DNA of 64,000 nt, taken from the NCBI GenBank assembly GCA_035653615.1, contig DASRBN010000033.1, positions 186,001 through 250,000 of the forward strand, read 5' to 3'. Of this stretch, positions 59,750-64,000 are shown piece by piece (the stretch's first letter is position 1; the number at the start of each line of letters is the position of its first letter). A model generated the notes under the pieces. The model was not told the DNA's origin. It was given only the letters and a program-made list of their open reading frames with translations, and ran no database searches. A program made the translations under genes and the position numbers. The DNA comes from Ktedonobacteraceae bacterium (GTDB taxonomy: Bacteria; Chloroflexota; Ktedonobacteria; Ktedonobacterales; Ktedonobacteraceae).

Positions 59750-60301
59750 ATGTTACTCTATATAGCAGCTTACGCCGTCCCCGCCGCCATCGCCTGGGGC
59801 ATATTTGCTCTCGTCTTCAGACTATTGGCCGCTATTCCCCTCTTGCTGCCCCTTTTAGCCCTCGCCTACGCTCTATGGTTCGGCCTGAACGAGCTCCTGG
59901 AATTCAGCCCCATACGACTAAGCCTGGCGTGGCAGGTGCCATCATCCTGGGTCAAGCATCGTCCCGCGCCCGTTCAGGCGCTCATCTGGGGTACCTCGCT
60001 TGGCCCTGGCCTGATCACACGCAACCCCTACGCCGGCATCTGGCTGCTCCCATTCTTGATCGTCCTGGGCCGCGACCCCGTCATGACCCTTATCACCGGT
60101 CTCCTGGTAGGAGCCGTACATGGTGGAGCGCGTGCCATCGGTGTCCTGCGCAATCGCAGCTGTATGCGCGACGACATCGACGCCTACCTCAAGATCATGG
60201 GTCAGCAGCAGCGCTGGCAGTACCTCGATGGTCTTGCCCTCCTGCTCGCCGCCGGTGCCCTCGGCGCCTATGCCATCTTTTTGCTGGGCGGCCATCTCTA
60301 G
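59750..60301 (+). CDS. Polytopic membrane protein of unknown function
   Basis: 183 residues from the ATG at 59750 (a GTG at 59717 would add 11 residues). About five membrane helices (for example 'LLYIAAYAVPAAIAWGIFAL' and 'IPLLLPLLALAYALWFGLNE'). The central loop 'WGTSLGPGLITRNPYAGIWL' is Gly/Pro-rich, loosely like CcdA/DsbD-type transporters but with no cysteine pair in the helices, so I do not assign it. It ends the plus-strand run that started with mauD/mauE, and it probably belongs to it because the spacing is short (57 bases after the previous stop). Confidence 0.6.
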   Translation: MLLYIAAYAVPAAIAWGIFALVFRLLAAIPLLLPLLALAYALWFGLNELLEFSPIRLSLAWQVPSSWVKHRPAPVQALIWGTSLGPGLITRNPYAGIWLLPFLIVLGRDPVMTLITGLLVGAVHGGARAIGVLRNRSCMRDDIDAYLKIMGQQQRWQYLDGLALLLAAGALGAYAIFLLGGHL

Positions 60302-60451
60302 ATCGCCCTATTCCCTTATACGCCAGTGGATCACCTGGCATCTGATCGAACATAACCTGCATCATGGTGGTGAAATCTCTCTCACCCTGGGCATGTACAG
60401 TCTGGAAGCGCCTGATCTTTAACCAAAAGGCCGCTCACAGCATCGATCTCA

Positions 60452-61468
60452 TCACAGATCGATACTGTAACTCTGCTCCCCCACTACAACCTGCAACAAA
60501 AACACAATTTGCAACGACTTCAGGCCCGCCGGTTCCGCGTAGGCGACTCTCCCACCCACTCCCTGCGCCCCGGCTTTAAACGTCTTGGGCAGCGTATTAT
60601 CAATCGGTGGCCGGTTCGCGCCATTAACGTACAGCCGGATGTAGTCATAACCGTAGCCGGGCGATATCGCTGTGCCGTTGTTGTTATCCACCGTGAAGTT
60701 GAGCACATAGAACTGCTGCCCCGCTTTGCTCTCGCTGCCGCCATACGAGTAGCGCACATCCACGCTTTGCAGGTGATACGTCAGGATCGACCCCTCAAAG
60801 TTGTAAGCAATCGTCAGCGATTGCGGAGATACCTTCACCGCGTATTGATTCGCATTAAACTTGCCGCTGAAAGGTATCGTCACCAGCGTTTCACCAAGCG
60901 CCGCGGAGCCAAGTTGCAGCTTTAGCGTGCTCAATTGTGTATTTTGCGCCACCGGAAAATCGATCCAGCCCGTTTCACTTTTGCCCGGCTGGGGACCCGT
61001 CGAAAGCCTCACATTGCTGGGAGCAATCGGCGCAATCTTTGGCGCAATTAAACGCGCTATATCATAATAGATCACTGCCACCGCGTAGGTATTCGGATTC
61101 GTCACCCGCATATTCAAACGTACCGCCGCGGGCCCGGCATGAATAGGATCGTCGGCGAAAGCCGTCGCGTATTGCGCGTTCAAAACCGTGAAATTCAGGT
61201 CCGCGTAAGGAAGCGCGCGCTGCACCTGGAGCGTAGTAACAGGGGGCGACGCAGTATTGGAGTTCGTATTGATCTGTAATCCCCTGAGCCAGTTCCATGT
61301 CACAAGGCTTGCCACCGTCAGCAGCAGCAGTCCCACGATCAGTATCATCCCTAGCCAGGGCTTTAACCGTGCCGCATGCTTTGTTTGCGGTGTGCGAGCA
61401 CGCGCTGCCTGAGATGCCGCTTTTTGCAGTTGCTCCACCGGGGAGGCAGATGGAACCTTTCTCGCCAT
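60452..61468 (-). CDS. DUF4352-like membrane-anchored extracellular protein
   Basis: 338 residues. A basic, Ala-rich cytoplasmic tail (1-35), one membrane helix (about 39-60, 'MILIVGLLLLTVASLVTWNW') and an extracellular beta-sandwich part with two similar Ig-like halves (about 90-200 and 230-335). Motifs such as 'RLNMRVTNPNTYAVAVIYYD' and 'FYVLNFTVDNNNGTAISPGY' are typical of DUF4352/DUF11-like domains. It has no enzyme motif and may bind ligands at the surface. It is convergent with the previous gene. Confidence 0.75.
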   Translation of the reverse strand: MARKVPSASPVEQLQKAASQAARARTPQTKHAARLKPWLGMILIVGLLLLTVASLVTWNWLRGLQINTNSNTASPPVTTLQVQRALPYADLNFTVLNAQYATAFADDPIHAGPAAVRLNMRVTNPNTYAVAVIYYDIARLIAPKIAPIAPSNVRLSTGPQPGKSETGWIDFPVAQNTQLSTLKLQLGSAALGETLVTIPFSGKFNANQYAVKVSPQSLTIAYNFEGSILTYHLQSVDVRYSYGGSESKAGQQFYVLNFTVDNNNGTAISPGYGYDYIRLYVNGANRPPIDNTLPKTFKAGAQGVGGRVAYAEPAGLKSLQIVFLLQVVVGEQSYSIDL

Positions 61469-61720
61469 ACGTTATAGTCCTCTTTTTATGAAATAGTCTC
61501 TCTGCTTTCTCTATTGTAGCAAGCTTTGCCAATTCTTGACACCCCTTTAAGCACGTGTTAGCATGGATTCAGGCTAACAGGCATATCTCCCCAAATCAGA
61601 GAGACATGCGCGTTGGGAATGGTAGGGCCAGATTGATCGCGCGCTCAGGCGCGGTTCGCCATAAACTCTACCACTACATTCCTCACTATTTATGACTATT
61701 AAAAAGGAGCTTTTGTCTCA
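61469..61720. other. Divergent gap before sucC with a diverged repeat
   Basis: About 250 bases. A degenerate family C-like unit (GGTAGGGCCAGATTGATCGC at 61621-61640) lies upstream of sucC. Promoters for both divergent genes must be here; none is clear. Confidence 0.4.
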
Positions 61721-62860
61721 ATGAAGATTCATGAATACCAGGCCAAAGACATCCTGGCGCGCTACGGCGTTCCCATCCAGCCTGGGCGCGTAGCATACAC
61801 GCCGGAAGAGGCAGAACAGATCGCCCGCGAGTTGGGCGGGCCGGTCGTCATTAAAGCCCAGGTCTATGTGGGTGGCCGCGGCAAAGCAGGTGGCATTCAA
61901 TTCGGCGATACCCCTGAAGAGGCACGCGCCGCCGCCGCCAGAGTATTAGGCATGAATATCAAAGGGCTGGCCGTCGAAAAGGTCCTCGTCGTTTCCAAAC
62001 TCGATATCGCCGAAGAATACTATCTCGGTATCATTCTTGACCGCAAGTCGCAGGCTCCCGTCGTCATGGTTTCAAAAGCGGGCGGTATCGACATCGAGGA
62101 AGTAGCCGCGACAACCCCGGAGAAGATCATCCAGCAACCTATCGATATGCGCTGGGGACTGCGCCCATTCGAGGCGCGCGATATCCTGGCGCGCGCTGGA
62201 TTGCCGCACAACGTCATCCCCAAAGGCGGAGCAATCCTGACCGCCCTTGCCAGAGCCTTTATCGAGAGCGACGCCAGCCTGGCCGAAATCAACCCGCTCG
62301 CTCTGACAACTGATGGGCAGGTGCAGGCCGCCGATGCCAAGATTCTCATCGATGATAACGGCCTCTTCCGCCAGAAGGAGTATGCCGCCTGGGCCGAGCC
62401 GGAGGAGTCTAACCCCCTGGAATACGAGGCCAAGCAGGAGGGCCTGACCTACGTCAAACTGGATGGTGATGTCGGTATCATCGGCAACGGCGCCGGCCTG
62501 GTCATGACCACCCTCGACATGGTAGCGCGCGTCGGTGGCAGGCCCGCCAATTTCCTCGATATCGGCGGCGGCGCCAAGGCCGAAGTGATGCGCAAGGCTC
62601 TGACGTTCGTAGCCCGCGACCCCCAGGTCAGGGGCATCCTGGTCAACATCTTCGGGGGCATCACCCGCGGCGAAGAGGTTGCCAGGGGCGTCATCATGGC
62701 CCAGTCCGAACTGCCCAAGGGTATGCCCATCGTCGTCCGTCTGTCGGGCACCGGTGCTGAAGAGGGTAAGGCCATGCTCAAGGATGCCGGACTCGATTGG
62801 GGTAAAGATATGCGCGAGGCCGCCGAGAAGATCGTCGCCGCCATCCGTGAGAGAGAATAA
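61721..62860 (+). CDS. sucC: Succinyl-CoA ligase, beta subunit
   Basis: 379 residues. An ATP-grasp domain begins 'MKIHEYQAKDILARYGVPIQ' and includes 'VVIKAQVYVGGRGKAGGIQF'. The C-terminal CoA-ligase-type domain has 'LDIGGGAKAEVMRKALTFVA' and 'GILVNIFGGITRGEEVARGV'. With SucD it makes ATP or GTP from succinyl-CoA in the TCA cycle. An AAGGAG site precedes the ATG, and sucD follows after a 58-base gap holding a repeat. Confidence 0.97.
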   Translation: MKIHEYQAKDILARYGVPIQPGRVAYTPEEAEQIARELGGPVVIKAQVYVGGRGKAGGIQFGDTPEEARAAAARVLGMNIKGLAVEKVLVVSKLDIAEEYYLGIILDRKSQAPVVMVSKAGGIDIEEVAATTPEKIIQQPIDMRWGLRPFEARDILARAGLPHNVIPKGGAILTALARAFIESDASLAEINPLALTTDGQVQAADAKILIDDNGLFRQKEYAAWAEPEESNPLEYEAKQEGLTYVKLDGDVGIIGNGAGLVMTTLDMVARVGGRPANFLDIGGGAKAEVMRKALTFVARDPQVRGILVNIFGGITRGEEVARGVIMAQSELPKGMPIVVRLSGTGAEEGKAMLKDAGLDWGKDMREAAEKIVAAIRERE

Positions 62861-62903
62861 TGTAGGGGCCGATTGATCGCGCCCAGCGCCGATTCATCGG
62901 CCC
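62861..62903. repeat. Repeat family C between sucC and sucD
   Basis: TGTAGGGGCCGATTGATCGC then GCCCAGCGCCGATTCATCGGCCC, nearly the same as the copy at 54617. It separates the two genes of an otherwise tight operon without disrupting the sucD ribosome binding site. Confidence 0.8.
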
Positions 62904-62918
62904 TTGGAGGAGCAATAA

Positions 62919-63791
62919 ATGAGTATTTTACTTGACGATACAACACGTGTGATTGTGCAGGGCATTACCGGCCGCGAAGGTCAATTTCATACCCATAACA
63001 TGCGAGCCGCCGGTACGAAAGTCGTCGGCGGTGTCACGCCCGGCAAAGGCGGAGAAACCGTTGAGGGCCTGCCCGTCTTCGATACTGTGAACGAGGCCAG
63101 AGCCGCGACAGGAGCCAATGCATCGTGCATTTTTGTGCCCGGTCCCTTCGCCGCCGATGCCATCATGGAAGCGGCCAGCGCCGGTATAGAATTGATCGTC
63201 TGCATCAGCGAATGGATTCCCGTCATCGATATGACGCGCGCCATCCTGGTCGTGCGCGAACATGGAGCGCGCCTGATCGGTCCGAACTGCCCCGGAATGT
63301 GTACGCCCGGCTCTGGCAAGATCGGCATCATTCCTTACCAGATTTTTACTCCCGGCCCCGTCGGCTTCATCTCCCGCTCCGGCACACTGACCTACGAGGT
63401 CGTAGCCTTACTGACAGAGGCCGGTATCGGGCAATCCACCTGCATTGGCATCGGCGGTGACCCCATCATCGGCTCGACCTTCATCGATTACCTGAAGCTG
63501 TTCGAGGCCGATCCAGGCACAAAGGCCGTCGTCATGTGCGGTGAAATAGGCGGAAGCGATGAGGAAGATGCCGCCGAATATATTAAAACCATGACCAAAC
63601 CCGTCGTCGCCTTCATTTCCGGGCGCACAGCACCTCCTGGAAAGCGCATGGGCCACGCCGGAGCGATCATCTCGGGCAACACCGGAACTGCCCAGGGCAA
63701 GGTCGCCGCGCTCAAAGCCGCGAACGTGCCCGTCGCCGATACCATCTTCGATATTCCTGGGCTGGTCAAAGAAGCACTGGCAAGAGTATAA
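62919..63791 (+). CDS. sucD: Succinyl-CoA ligase, alpha subunit
   Basis: 290 residues. The CoA-binding domain starts '[20 protein letters not shown]', and the ligase domain carries the phosphorylated histidine in '[20 protein letters not shown]' (about residue 246). '[20 protein letters not shown]' is also conserved. A strong GGAGGAG ribosome binding site lies just after the repeat. The operon ends at a long inverted repeat. Confidence 0.97.
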   Translation: MSILLDDTTRVIVQGITGREGQFHTHNMRAAGTKVVGGVTPGKGGETVEGLPVFDTVNEARAATGANASCIFVPGPFAADAIMEAASAGIELIVCISEWIPVIDMTRAILVVREHGARLIGPNCPGMCTPGSGKIGIIPYQIFTPGPVGFISRSGTLTYEVVALLTEAGIGQSTCIGIGGDPIIGSTFIDYLKLFEADPGTKAVVMCGEIGGSDEEDAAEYIKTMTKPVVAFISGRTAPPGKRMGHAGAIISGNTGTAQGKVAALKAANVPVADTIFDIPGLVKEALARV

Positions 63792-63865
63792 TACGTATCG
63801 ACTACACCATCGACGCCACCAGGCATTACATCCGGTGGCGTCGATGGTGTAGTCGATACGTATTA
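63789..63865 (+). terminator. Perfect 32-bp inverted repeat, probable terminator of sucCD
   Basis: Bases 63789-63820 are the exact reverse complement of 63834-63865, with a 13-base loop (AGGCATTACATCC). The left arm begins inside the sucD stop codon. Only a short T-containing run follows, so it may end transcription by hairpin strength or be another mobile palindrome. Confidence 0.75.
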
Positions 63866-63891
63866 TATCTATGTGCTCCAAAGGAAAACAT

Positions 63892-64000
63892 ATGGCTACC
63901 GCGCTCATCTACGATCCAATTTTTTTAGAGCATATCACTCCGCGTAACCACCCGGAGCAACCCCAGCGCTTGCAAGCGGCTATGCAGGTGCTGGAAATGC
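63892..64000 (+). CDS. Histone deacetylase-like (AcuC/HDAC family) protein, 5' end only
   Basis: The first 36 codons only, cut by the window edge. The start is the ATG at 63892 with AAAGGA upstream. 'ALIYDPIFLEHITPRNHPEQ' followed by PQRLQ is typical for the N terminus of class II histone-deacetylase-like amidohydrolases (pattern H-x-x-x-x-H-P-E-x-P-x-R). Bacterial members deacetylate acetylated proteins, polyamines or small molecules. Catalytic His/Asp residues lie beyond the window, so activity cannot be judged. Confidence 0.8.
   Translation, partial: MATALIYDPIFLEHITPRNHPEQPQRLQAAMQVLEM

Noticed and set aside
59401-60345. 314-codon plus-strand frame near 59.4-60.3 kb
   Set aside because: It begins in a repeat and is Arg/His/Pro-rich. 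It overlaps two better frames with hydrophobic membrane segments, one of them with a clear ribosome binding site.
53434-62903. CRISPR-like array made of repeated GCCGATTGATCGG units
   Set aside because: The copies are widely spaced, palindromic, often inside genes and without regular spacers or cas genes; they are dispersed repeats.
1-64000. tRNA or rRNA genes
   Set aside because: I looked for cloverleaf ends, the GGTTCRANNCC arm and rRNA core words and found none that I could support.

Overview
The window looks like a chromosomal segment from a Chloroflexota bacterium, most likely a Ktedonobacteria-like soil organism. The reasons are the mix of a MurT/GatD lipid II amidation pair, RqcH, a pyrophosphate-type phosphofructokinase, a sigma-54 factor, NRPS genes and a MauD/MauE/MauA-like set, all at moderately high GC. 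This placement is inference; no rRNA gene is present to confirm it.

Layout. (1) 1-9772: a partial hypothetical gene, a large TPR protein, a cyclic-nucleotide-binding protein, nrdR, a DUF6788-like protein, hpf, a ClpX-type zinc-finger protein and the gatD-murT pair. (2) 10188-20492: housekeeping genes topA, icd, a rhodanese, glpX, gmk, rqcH, rpoN and rnc. (3) 20489-22632: selD, whose true start lies upstream of an in-frame UGA at the catalytic position, so it is a selenoprotein; then an Rpn-family remnant and the RNase P RNA. (4) 23397-29629: a membrane-anchored protein and a sugar-phosphate operon (PPi-PFK, deoB, GNAT, phosphomannomutase). (5) 30276-60301: an accessory region of about 30 kb. 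(6) 60452-64000: a DUF4352-like lipo/membrane protein, sucC, sucD and the start of a histone-deacetylase-like gene.

The accessory region combines a two-protein NRPS (A-PCP, then C-A-PCP) with an MbtH partner, a clan GH-A hydrolase and two FemAB-like acyltransferases. Next comes a block on the opposite strand holding four glycosyltransferases, a flippase, a zinc-ribbon polytopic protein, a DUF1616 protein, a sulfotransferase and a deacetylase. SbnA/SbnB-like enzymes that should make L-2,3-diaminopropionate follow, with a LpxL/PatA-like acyltransferase and APS kinase. The region ends with MauD/MauE-type maturation proteins serving two paralogous disulfide-rich secreted MauA-like proteins. Read together, these suggest a surface-exposed, sulfated, acylated and amino-acid-decorated glycan or glycopeptide. 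The first adenylation domain carries a beta-amino-acid-type pocket code.

A second theme is three families of short GC-rich repeats. They lie between genes and, strikingly, in frame inside genes (murT, rpoN, the larger NRPS, two glycan-export proteins, a glycosyltransferase, the sulfotransferase and the acyltransferase). They behave like the Rickettsia palindromic elements. No tRNA, rRNA, CRISPR array or complete insertion sequence was seen.
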